A stretch of 64,000 nucleotides of DNA. Source: Micropterix aruncella (lineage: Eukaryota; Arthropoda; Insecta; Lepidoptera; Micropterigidae). A program made the position numbers and the translations under genes. Location: positions 12,329,766 through 12,393,765 of the forward strand of contig OX155979.1 of the NCBI GenBank assembly GCA_944548615.1. Direction: 5' to 3'. The notes under the pieces were generated by a model. That model had not been told where the DNA came from. It saw only the letters and a list, made by a program, of their open reading frames with translations, and did no database searches. Shown here one piece after another: positions 11,901 through 23,900 of the stretch (position 1 is its first letter; every line of letters begins with the position of its first letter).

Positions 11901-14900
11901 GCGGGCGACGGCCGCTGAGAGGATGATGATGATGTGTAGCCGCGGTAACTGTCCACTAGGGGAATGATGTCCACCAGGGGAATGATGATGATCGATCGAA
12001 ATGTACTGCTTTTTATATGGTATGTAATGATGCAATATCCACCGGTGGGGGAGAATAACTGTATCAATTCGTATCGATCAGAAGAAATGACATTAGTCAT
12101 CAGCTGTGTATGCAGTAAATGCCGAATTTAGTTGAAATTCAATTGCAGTTGACTCGTGTATATTTGAGCGTATTTGCGGTTTCGATTCTATAGAAATTAC
12201 TTCTTTGTTGTGGGCATGTTGGACGAAGTTACTCCAACAGGGCCCTGGGCTGCAGCCCTAAAAGCCCTTATATAGATCCGCCCCTGTCCAGGTTACATCA
12301 AGAGCTGGATACAAGACGGCCCGGCCAGTACTTTTACTACTACTAGATAAAGATGACATTTTTTAATTTGATATACAGGCTTCGATACATAATAATAACG
12401 CACTTTAATGTTCAGACAGACTACCTGTTCATGAGGATACCACAACGAAAGAGTTGTGACAGCCGGAGATGTAGTTGAGACGCTTTCATAGTGGAACCCT
12501 AAATACTTGAATTTGTAACTTGTTTCATTTGTGTTTTAATGTTGTTTCTCTATACAGGAGAGTATACCAGACTCAGCGGAGATGTGCAAGCTGTGCGCGC
12601 GCGTGCGCGACGCTTGCAACCGCAACGAAGCGCAGCGCAACGCTGCGTTGCACGACGCCAACAGCCACAGCGCTAAACGGAGAAAAAGAAGCCTCATAGC
12701 GGAGAGAAAAATCAGCCTCACCTGTCAAACGCTATACTCCAGAGAAGAAGACACAGTTAGGTAAATATTCACATCATTTTGCAGAATACGATAGGGGTGC
12801 TATCTGATGCACATTTGATGCCATTTGATGCCATTTGTGCTATTTATTGCCATTTACTTTCCTGGCCCAACCGACGAGAAGGGAAAGTATTGTGGATGCG
12901 CTTCTGTGTAACCAGTGGAACCCAATTGGGATCGTCCGCCGGCCAAGAGAGGGCACTCATTGATCTCCTTATATATTAATTTATTCGTAATGTTATTATC
13001 TATACTATTATTATAATCTACATATACTAATATTATAAAGAGGTAAAGTTTGTGAGGTTGTAGGAAGTAATCTCTGGATCTACTGAACCGATTTTGAAAA
13101 TTCTTTTACCAATAGAAAGCCACGTTATTTGTGAGTGTCATACGCTATATATTAATCCGAAAAATGAAAAGACTTTTTCGTGGTAGTCGGATTTGCAAAG
13201 TAAGTGGGAGAAAAAACGGTCGAACGAAAACGTTTCTAACTAACGCTGCCTTAACGATGAGAGATATATGATTAAGTTCTAGAGAAAGGTTGTAGAGCTT
13301 GGAAATGCCTACAAAAAAGTCAGCGACAGCATATGTCTAAATTTTATATTTAAGTCACAAAAAGTAGCTTTTTATATTAAAAAAATAATTGAAATCGTTA
13401 GGTCATGTTTATTGGTCATATTATCAACAATCATGAATTCATATCAAAATAAGTAAATTTATCGTCTCAAGTGTATAAAGCAAAAGACTTTTCCCTTTTA
13501 CTGCATATAATTTCCCTTTTACTCCATAAATGGTTAAAGAGATAAGACACTCACAAATAAGACACTCATAAGAAGGCACTCACAAATAACGATAATATGG
13601 TCAAATTGGCATGCAAATACATACATACATATGCAGTAAAAATATAACCCTTCTTTTGGCAGTCAGGAAATAAATCATAGCACTCAGTACTAACCAAACG
13701 ACACTCATAATTTCATCACAAGTAAAAAGTTTTACCTCCCAACGAAGTGGGCACGGGTCAGCTAGTATTGTATATTATTGATTATATTAAAATAATTATG
13801 TAATAATATTAAACAATAATAATCATAAATAATAAAACAATAATTTATTATATAATATAATAGAGGTATGGAAATTTCGTTTTTACGAAATAGATGCTAA
13901 TTTATGCCAAAATTCTTGAAATTTGAAAAAATGCAAAAATAAGCACTTAAAAAAGTTTCACAAAAAAATCTATGCCGATGAGATTAAATACAACAAATGA
14001 AGCTTACTTTCATATTGATGAGTTATTTTGCTCATGAGTGACTTGTCTCCGACAGCGCCTCCGTGCTACAAGCGCTAGCAAAAAATACTATAACCTCTGT
14101 CCTTGTACTGGAATGCCACAATGCGCTTCAATCCATTGCAAGGTCAAATAGAGTGACCCTGCAATGGATTAAAGGGCACAGCGACTCACTGGGCAACGAC
14201 GCGGCAGACGAACTGCCCAAAAGGGGATCAAAGGAAATAGTATATGGACCGGAACCCTTGATGCCCATACCCCAGGCCCAAATAAAAACATGGCTACGCA
14301 GGAACACCGACGAAACCCACCTTAAAGAATGGAAAAAAAACGCAGGATGCAGGCAAACAAAGAATGCGGTTCCGGAAGCGTCTAAAAAACTTGCCCGCAA
14401 CCTCACCAGATTAAAAAGGGACAAAATCCGTAAAGTCATAGGTACTATGACAGGCCACTGTCCCCTAAACAAACACCTGTTTACCATAGGTGTGACAGAC
14501 AGTCCTCTATGCAGAGGATGCACGGAGGAAGAAGAAACGCCACAGCATGTGCTCATGGAATGCAGGAGCGTGGCAGAGCAACGGGCAAGAATACTACAAT
14601 CTCCAGCATCTGTCCCGGAGGCCTGTAGCAACCCAAACAGGCTGCTAACCTTCTGGGACAGTTTGGGTTGGCTGGAGTAACATAAATAGAAACATGAGCC
14701 ACGCACAACGGCCCAATCAAGAGGCCGTGCGGGAAGTGCGGGAAATAGCCCAGACAAACTAAACTAAACTGCTCATGCGTGGCTGCACACTTCATAGTAT
14801 GGTTGGTTGTAAGAAATGGTCGTATGACAATAAACCCGCCCTTTGTGAAATTGCACAGTAAAGAGTAGAAACAAAACGAAACGAAAGTAGCTGTTGACAA

Positions 14901-17900
14901 GGTGTAACCTATTCTAGAAATGATCCGTTGGTGATGCAATTTCGAGTGATTTTGATGGGCAAAGGACCTGCACGGATCTGCTGTGAATTCCATAACTGAA
15001 TTACCACTTATGTCAGGTAGAGGCCGGGCAAGCGATCTCGAATCCGTGACCAGACTAGAGGAAAGAGAAATCCGGCCAAATCCGGTACTGAGGGAGAGAG
15101 GTCGGCATGCTGGTTTCATTTCCCAGTGCTTCGCGGTAAGGCGTTGGGCTCTCACTGACTTGTCGGCCTAGGGGAGCTAATGAGCCCTTGCTGAGTTGGC
15201 CACGAAGACCCATTCTGTTCAGGCTTAGTCACACTCATGGGTCAAACCCATCCGGTGGCCTCCACGCATGAAGTGCGAGCCCGGGCAAGACTCTGGCCTT
15301 AGGGCTAGTTTCCCCTAGGAGTCAACCTTCTGAAGCTCCTGGACGGTCTGCGCACCCTGCGGCGATAGCCAGGAGTCTGGAAGCAGTACTGTTTCCTATA
15401 GAGCGGGGTTGGTTGCGGACCTTACGGCGACTGCTCTCGAAAGGATCATCGGCTACCCGATCCTGGGTGAACAGCCGGGCAAAGAATGCCGTGATCCGCG
15501 ATAGATTCGGTATGCACCGTTTCACCGCTTCGTAAGGGAGAGGACCGCGCAAGCGACCTCGAACTCGTAATCAATCGAGAGATAATCTGGTCGCAATTGG
15601 AAGCAAGGGCGTGAGTGTAAGCCCGCTGGGTAACACTCCTGGCTATCTCGCGGTTAAGGCGTTGGCCTCTTGCGGGCATGTGGCGGTGGATTGTTTTGTC
15701 CAAGTCTTCTGCTTTCACTTCACGGGAGAGAGAACGACTAATCGTTACAACTTCCTGTGGTAACGGGTTTAACCGTTGTAGTTGACAACTCTATATGTTG
15801 GCCTAGTTAGACGTGGACTGTGTTGTCCCTAAGTCTCTGCATTCGCCCCATAGCAGAAAGAATGATCTAACATCGTCATAACTTTCTGGGGTGGCAAGTT
15901 CGCCCACAGTAATTGGCAACTCTTAAGTGATCCTTGTTGGCACTAGTTAATTAGAGATTATTAAATATTATTATATTATACACTAGCAGTGTAAGGCTGA
16001 TGCCCGTTATCCCTTGCACTTGTTTTTAAACTTCTGACTTTTTTGCACTAAGAAAAAGGTCAAGTTTATTCTTGAAGATGTTGGCAGAGCGAGTACTTAT
16101 TATTTATTATTATTTATTTTATTTATTTAGGTACATAGGATTAGGTATACAGTTCATTCATTGGTCATGTAATCTTATAATAATTATATAAATTATTTGA
16201 TAATTAATATAGGGAGGTTTAACACATCTTACATGACCTTTACTGCCAATAGCACATCTAACTAGGCGATAATTTGGCCCGTCTCTAGATGTGCATATTT
16301 TTATGCAATATTAAGAAATGAAGTGTTTTTTTTTAAATAAATTATTTAGACCCACCACCTGTATATACACATAAATATACCAATTTTATAAAAAATATAG
16401 CTATGTAATAAATATATACATTTATAGTTGTAATTTAATAAAATTTCATTAAGAAAAATAGATAAGTGATACTAAATAAATTGTCGTGCGTTGCAAAGAA
16501 GTTGATCAGATTTTACATATCCCTTGTTAAGTAGCCATCTATTAAGGTTTGCTTTAAATATTTTTATGTTAGGATAATTTTTCATGTCTTCACTAAGGGA
16601 ATTATATAATTTTGGGGCTATGTAGAATATATGTCTCTGGGCAAATGTTGTCCTGACTGGCGGAATTATATAATTGATACTCGCGGACATTCTTTTGTTC
16701 AGATTGTTTTGAGTTCGGGCGTGGTCATCTCTAGATTTGTAGAATGCAAATTAATTCCACCTGGCATTGTATTCCAAGCATCCTTTACATGATTGGTTAA
16801 GCCGACCAGACACTCACTCGCACACATACATATTAACACTTCATAGCAGGGTTGGTTGGAAGAGATTATCGTATGACAGTAAACCCGCTCATTGTGTAAT
16901 TTCACAATAAAGTATAAACAATTAAATAAAAAACGATCAGGATCTTATATGTCTCGATTAAGTCACCTCATGCTAGAGGGGTTAAACTGAGAGCTGCCAA
17001 TCTTTCCTCTCTATGGTTCAAGTCAAAAGGCAGTTTAGTCGCTCTTTTTTGGATCCTCTCTAGAAGATCGATATTCTTGCTCGATTAAATAAGTTAACCA
17101 ATAAATTTGTTAATTCATAATTACATGCAAAGTTTGCAAAGTATACAAAGTTTGCAAAGAATGCAAAGTTTGCAAAGTATGCAAAGTATGCAAAGTTTGT
17201 AAAGTATGCAAAGTTTGCAAAGTATGCGAAGTATGCAAAGTTTTAAGCCAGAAATCCGAAAAAATTCTGTTTGACATCGTAAAGTCATCCCAAATAATAC
17301 ATTTAAAATTCTTCTTGCGCAAAGCAGGGGATTATATTTAAGGGGGAATATTCAATATTTTTCAGCAAACAACCGTCGGCGATATCGTTGGAGCCTGCGA
17401 AACGAACGGAGAAAGGCCGGTGGCGATCTCCGCTGCCGAGTCCCGTGCCGAGTCCGATTTCGAGTCCGGTTCCGAGTCCGTCGAGAACCCGATCCGCGAC
17501 CCGGTTTCACGTCTCCAGAGTCAACGCCGATTCGCCCATCGGAAGCGACAGGTCGGTACTCCCGTTCGTCGAATCGGATCCTCGGCGATCGCATAAAGAG
17601 CATTTGACGTTTTATACTTTACCATTTTGGATTCGGAGAGGCTTTCGCGTAGGGGCCCGCGCGGCCCTCGCGGTCGTTTTTATCCTTTCGGTGGGACGCA
17701 GAAAAGAAGGAAAGTCTCGAAGGAAATAAAATGATTTCGTTTTTAGATCTTCAACGGACAGCTCGAGCCCGTCGACTCCGACGCAATCGGCGCGACAGGC
17801 CTTCTTCGGCCCCTCGCGCTTCAAAGTGGTCCAGGTGTCGGAGTCCAGCCGCGAAAGGGAGCCCCCGCCGGCCATCTCGGTGCAGCCGCCCTGCGAGGGC

Positions 17901-20900
17901 CCCCCCGGCGGCCCCCCCCGGCGGCCCCCCCGGCGGCCCCCCCGGCGGCCCCCCCACCCCCAGCCGCTTCAGCGTCACCCGCAACCTGGACTCGGCCTTT
18001 GAGGTGCCGAGCGCCATCCGGAGCATCGCCGGCCTGACGCAGGACCTGGCCGACCTGATAGAGGAGACCAAAGCCAACACCCTCAAGGCTCTGCAGGTGA
18101 GATGCCTTCTCCGCTTCTCGTACGCCGGAGCCGGTCCGTTGAAGTTCGTTCGTAGCTGCGGGCGAGGATGTCCTAACGATCTCGTCGCCTCCGTATGAGT
18201 AGCGGAGAATTCGAGTCCGAGACGATCTTATCGACTAGTTTCTTACTTTCTCTCCCTACGTATACCGAGCATTCGCTACTCGATTTGTCGAAGAGTGTTT
18301 TCAAGCTTGCAATTGCCTCATTCGACTTTGACGAGTGTACACGCAGTCGCTTGTCAGCGTTTGTGATATACTCGTTCTCAAGTTTGAGTGCGCTATTGTA
18401 ACAGAAATTCCTTTTTTTTTCGCGCTTGTGTCACGAATTATAATCAAAGGTTTCAGGGTTTTCTCTAACCTTTTCATGTCCCGAAACGTTGTTTATTGTT
18501 GCTTTTCCGAAATTCTCAAAATTTTCCTTGACAGCTGTCAGATGTCCATAACATCAGTGTTGCCATTATTGAAATAACCTAATAATAATAATAAAAAATA
18601 ATAATAACTAAATTTACATAAATTTCAAGTATTAAATTATAATTCTAATTAAAAAGATAGCATTACAGAAATCTATGCCATCATAGAGTAGAGACATTTG
18701 TGTTTTTGGTAATGATGAGTTGTCAAACGAGTTCCTGCTAGTAGGTACTCATTTCCTGTTTTGAACATGGCCTGCGAAGCAGAGGTGCTCCGGCTCCGCC
18801 GGGGCAGGCAAAAAGTCTTTTAAAAAATAGAGGAAGGCAGGGTAACAGCGCACCAATCGTGCAGAAAAAATATGTAAAGTGAATTAGCCGTAAAACACAG
18901 GTGAGTTTTGTTTCATCTTTATTTGTTAGAATGCTTTCGCGATCGCCATGATTCAGCTCGATCTTTTTCCATTTTGGTTCCAGTTTTCTTGGGCACACAT
19001 GTATAAATCCTAAAAAATAAGGAGATTCCTCCAGTTTTACATCTGATAAAGCCAGATGACCCAAAAAGACCTCGGCATCACTATCTCCTGGGACCTCAAA
19101 TGGGAAGCCCACATAATCGAAATAGTTAAGAGCCTTATTACAAAATTTCGTAGGTATTCTTTTAAAATGAGTTGAAAAAATGAACGCATTTTTTTTTGGA
19201 TGTAACTATAAAAGATAGGATAAATAAATAAATAAATAAATAAATAACTATTCAACCCTGGGAGAAAACCGCGGCACTGAGCGCTCTTCTCTTGCGCAAG
19301 CAAAGTAGTAGTAGTAGTAGTAGATGGAGTGGGGGGCTTGTTTCCAGCCCTTGATGTCACCTAGATCTGTAAGGTCTTTTGTAACTACCCACTGTGTGGT
19401 TAGGTCAATTGTCAGCTAGTAGCCCGGTACTTCTTACCAGACTAAGTAGGTCACTGACCTTCAAGTTGGGCAGATCGCTGGGTTCGAGAAAGGCTCGTCC
19501 CAGTAAACTGTGTCTTTTGGCGGCGAGCCCTGGACAGCGGCCAACAATGTGTATGCTGTCTTCAGGTTCCTCGCCACATATTCGGCAATCCTTGCTCTCA
19601 GTCAAGCCAAGGTTGAATAGATGAGCTCTAAGGGTCGTGTGTCCGGTGAGGAGACCGATAGTGGTTCTAAGGTTCTTCTTGCTCATGTCAAGTAGGGCCT
19701 TGGTTTTCTTCTGTAGTGGTTGCTCCATCATGGCTTTTGCCTGGCGACATCCCTGACTCTGTTTCCAGGAAGCCCGATGTTCCTGCTCCAAGCAGTCCCT
19801 GATGATTTTCTTACCTGTAGCGAAGGGGACCCCTACAGCTGGCTCCACTGGGCAATCCAGTGTGCCCAGTTTTGCCAGTCTATCGGCCTCTTCGTTTCCG
19901 GGTATGCCTTGGTGACCCGGTTTCCACATTAGGGTGATTTTGTTGGATTTTCCCAATTTGTTGAGCTCCTGCATGCAGTCCCAGACCACAGAAGATTCTG
20001 TGGTGGCTTTAGCCAGAGCGTCCAGTGCTGCTCTGCTGTCAGAGCAGATGAGGATTTGTCTGTTTTTTAAGTCGACTTTGTAGTTTTATGTGCGCAAGCA
20101 AATATACACACAATTTCTAATTGTATTTTGCAGTGTTTTCTCCTTTCTAATGACAATAATTTATATTATGTCGTATTGCTAAAAGAGTGAACTTTAATAT
20201 AGTATAAGTATTATATAAGAATCTTATTTTATTTCTGAGAAAATTAGAATGATACAGGAAGATTTTTTTTTAATTTTGTGTAATTGTAAGTAATGTATAC
20301 CTTGGATATGTGGTCAAAAAACGAAAAAATAAAGCCGTAGTGTACATCAAGAATACATGACGGACATAAAAAAAAATAGTATACGGTTTTCGTTGTAGTG
20401 ATATTACTGTATTAAGGAGCTCAAAGTTTGCCTTCCGAGCGTTTTACGAATAACGACTTTCGGAAAATGGGCTGAATAAGTAAATAATATTCGTTATATC
20501 TAAAATTAAAGGCCGCTATGGTCAACATCAAGAAATGGTCCAGGTAATTCAGTAATTAAAGTTTGTAGAAATCTCTTCATTTCTTGGAATTAGAACGCCA
20601 AAAATCCACTTTTCTTGCCTTTCTGGAAAAAATATGTGATAGGGCTCTTAAGAGAGCAAACTCACTTCTATATTTAATAAGAAAAGCTTTTTCCACTATC
20701 ACCAGTGAACTTTTCCTCAAGCTCTATAAAACCTACATTCGCCCGCTCCTCGAATACTCCTACCAGGTATGGAATCCTTACTTTCGGAAGGATATAGAGC
20801 ACCTGGAAAGAGTTCAGAGAAGAGCAACAAAGTTGGTGCTATCGCTGAGGAACAAACCGTACGAAGTACGACTGAAAGAACTTCGCCTGACAACATTAGA

Positions 20901-23900
20901 GGAACGTAGGCAGCGAGGAGACTTAATAGAAAGCTACAAAATGCTTCACGGTTATTACAGTGTGCCCAACCTCGAGAGCATGTATACCCTGAACACCAAT
21001 AAGCAACTGCGTGGACACTCGTTGAAGCTAAATAAGACAATTGCAGCATCGAACCCCAGGAAATATTTTTTGACAAATCGTGTAGTGGATGCTTGGAATG
21101 CGTTGCCAGAGGATGCGATCAGTGCTATCTCTGTCAATAGCTTTAAAAATAAACTGGACAATTTTCTTAGTGCAAAACAGTCACAAGTTTAAAAACAAGT
21201 GCATGTGATATACACGCATCAACCTTAACCCTTGGAGTAAATGGGTATTTTCATGGATGCATCTGTCTCTTTTGCAGGATTTTCGGCGACATCGACCTTA
21301 AAGTACTATAACTACGAAACTACTACACCAATCATAAAAAGAACAACTGCACAATGATTGCATTGAAATTTCGAATATAGAATATTGAAATATCATTTTG
21401 TAAAACAATTAGATAATTATGAATAAATATGAGAACGTCAAAGAAGTGAAAAAAACGCGCGACCAGATTTGGTCGACTCGTACTCAACGGATAATTGTTT
21501 CGCGACCAGATTTGGTTGACTCATACTCAACGGGTTAAGCTGCTAGTGTATAATATAATAATAATAATAATAATAAAGCCGCAAATTTGCTTGTCGACCT
21601 GTCAGCACCGACCACCGTTTCCACGTTTAGGTTTACGGTTTTTTACAAAACCACATTTTTTTTTCCGCATGGATTATTTTATTTAAATGCCTTGTGCGTA
21701 GGCTCGGGCCAGAAACATATTTTTTCGGGTACATCAATCCCATTTTCGATTAAAATCGAATATAGTAACCTAAAAAGGTGTTTTTTTGTAAACGGTTGAT
21801 TTTTCTTTAAATATATAGGATTCTGCACTGAATTTTATTTATTTTATTTGCGGAAAACCTACCTCTAGGCTAGATTATTAGAACAAAGTTTAACCCCTTG
21901 AGCAGCAAACAGGACAATTGTCCCACAATTGAAATTACCGTAGAGCGGCAAAGGGGACATCTGTCCCAGCCGAGATCGGCGCCGATGTTTTCCAATTATT
22001 TACCCTTGATACCTTACATAAATCATACGGCCTGTGGTATGTGCGAAAAGAGGAGAAGATTCTCTGTCGTTAACTAGTTGGTTCATTATTTTTCATACAG
22101 TCGCCATTTTTTAGTCTACGATTGAACCAAACCAAACCAAAAACTTCAATATTCATGTTGAATTTCAACACCGAATATTTTTTTATTTTTGTACGGGTAT
22201 AAGTAAAACGAAGTCATAGGTTGAATGAAGCATATTATAATTATTATAAAAGTATTCACAATTTCTTGCATAGGTGATTTATTTCCAGAAAAAACATAGA
22301 AATGTTGGACAAGGCAGTTTTTTTTCTGTACCACAACTTTGACAGATAATTCTGAATAATGCTTATTGCTTTACAAAACGACGTTACACGTATCTAATAG
22401 CAAATTTCAACAGGAACATAAAATAGGTCTTCTTTATGCGATCCGTATAGTAGTTTCGGAGTAATCGTCGTTTTCCTGAAACGCTATATTTTTGTTGTGA
22501 TGTAATCTTCTTCTTCGCGTTCTCTAAGAGAAACAATTCAAACGTCAGCGGGCTCGAGGGGTTAAATACCCCCCCCCCCCCCTCTGAGTTTGGATTCTTT
22601 TTTTTGTAACTTTTTGTCTGTTTCTTTTATTTCCTTAATCTTCTTCTTCGCGTTCTCTAAGAGAAACAATTCAAACGTCAGCGGGCTCGAGGGGTTAAAT
22701 ACTCCCCCCCCCCCCTGAGTTTGGATTCTTTTTTTTGTAACTTTTTGTCGGTTTCTTTTATTTTCCTTAAATTTAGTTTTCCACGTTTTCCTTTTAAAAC
22801 GGGGTGGCGCCATTTCTAAAGTAGTCTTTCTTTTATTCTCGTTACAATATTGTAAGTATCCGTTAGATCTTCTCGTTGCTCGCGTTCCTCTAATATTGTT
22901 AGATAAGAGTTCTTTCAGTCATATTTCGTACGGTTTGTTCCTCAGCGATAGCGCCGACTTTGCCGCTTTTCTCTGAACCCTTTCCGGATGCTCTATCCTT
23001 CTTAAAGTGAGGATTCCATACCCGGTAGAACTATTCGATGTAGGTTTTATAGAGCTCGAGGAAAAGTTAACCAGCGATAGTAGAAAAGCTTCAACGAAAG
23101 TCAAAGGCGCTGGCGAGCCAGCAGGACTCACTCGCTCCGTCTATTATTTTCGAACGGATCACTCCGTCCGACTAAAACAATTGCAGTTCAAAGTCGCTTA
23201 CACGAACCTCCAGCTGATGTTAGCGGTAGTTTTGCATCATGCAAAACTACCGCTCTGCTCTGCATACAGTAATCACCAGGATCGGCGGCTATCAGTCCTT
23301 TCTTTTTCAATTCGATTCAATTTAGTTCTGCTCCAGTAGGTAGGCTTTCCTACACTTGGATGCGTCATTGCGTCTAAAATCTGAGACATCTCGATTTCAA
23401 ATCGTTTCAAACCTCCAGAAGTTACTCAGAGAGACTTTATCGTCATAACATGGACTCACTCGAGGATAGGCGCCTCCAACATGATATACGATTTATGTAC
23501 AATATTATTAATAATAAAATAGACAGTCCTTATTCTGTTGGCAGAATCTCTTACCGAATCCCAAATAATAAGACCAGGGCTCGCCATTTATTTTATCTTC
23601 CGAGAGTCAATACTAATTATTATTATTATTTGTTGATGAACTAGCAGATTAACGCTGATGTGTTCATATCTATGAAATTCACTGGTGTTGCTGTTTCCTT
23701 CTTTTTTTTCTTTTATATATCATTTTTTAAATATATATCAAGCCTATTTTTGAATGCTTTTATGGTTTGGTGCTTCGATAACTTCCTCGGGCAGTTTATT
23801 CCAGCTGTTCACGATTCTGTTTGTCAGGAAGTGCTTTCTTGCTTCAGTTGAAAAGCTTGTAACGTTGAGTTTCAGGCTGTGACCTCTTAGTGATGGTTTG

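Larger units (their letters stand above)
8385..12350 (+). mobile_element. LINE-C copy broken by three later insertions
   Basis: Pieces 8385-8635, 8886-8951, 9258-9780 and 12287-12350 join into the same order as the antisense copy 19310-20095. They comprise the RNase H region (..SAALDTLAKATAKSSVVWDC), HQGIPGNEEADRL, the Cys-rich knuckle, the LGRAFLEPS-like end and a (TAC)n tail. Insertions are TTAA-4 (8636-8885), LINE-B (8952-9257) and a hAT-like element (9781-12286). Each gap closes against the uninterrupted copy. Confidence 0.8.

Noticed and set aside
11607..12035. 142-codon - strand ORF in the hAT-like element
   Set aside because: His/Ile/Ser-biased from GAT-type repeats; no transposase features.
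14553..15155. 200-codon - strand ORF
   Set aside because: Antisense to LINE-B and running through an insertion border into VT sequence; chimeric shadow.
15640..15690. tRNA gene in VT units
   Set aside because: D-arm-like sequence only; no acceptor stem pairing or proper T-arm with GGTTCGANNCC.
17751..18086. 111-codon - strand ORF with Gly/Pro repeats
   Set aside because: Antisense shadow of the C7-GGCGG tract and PPP1R37 exon.
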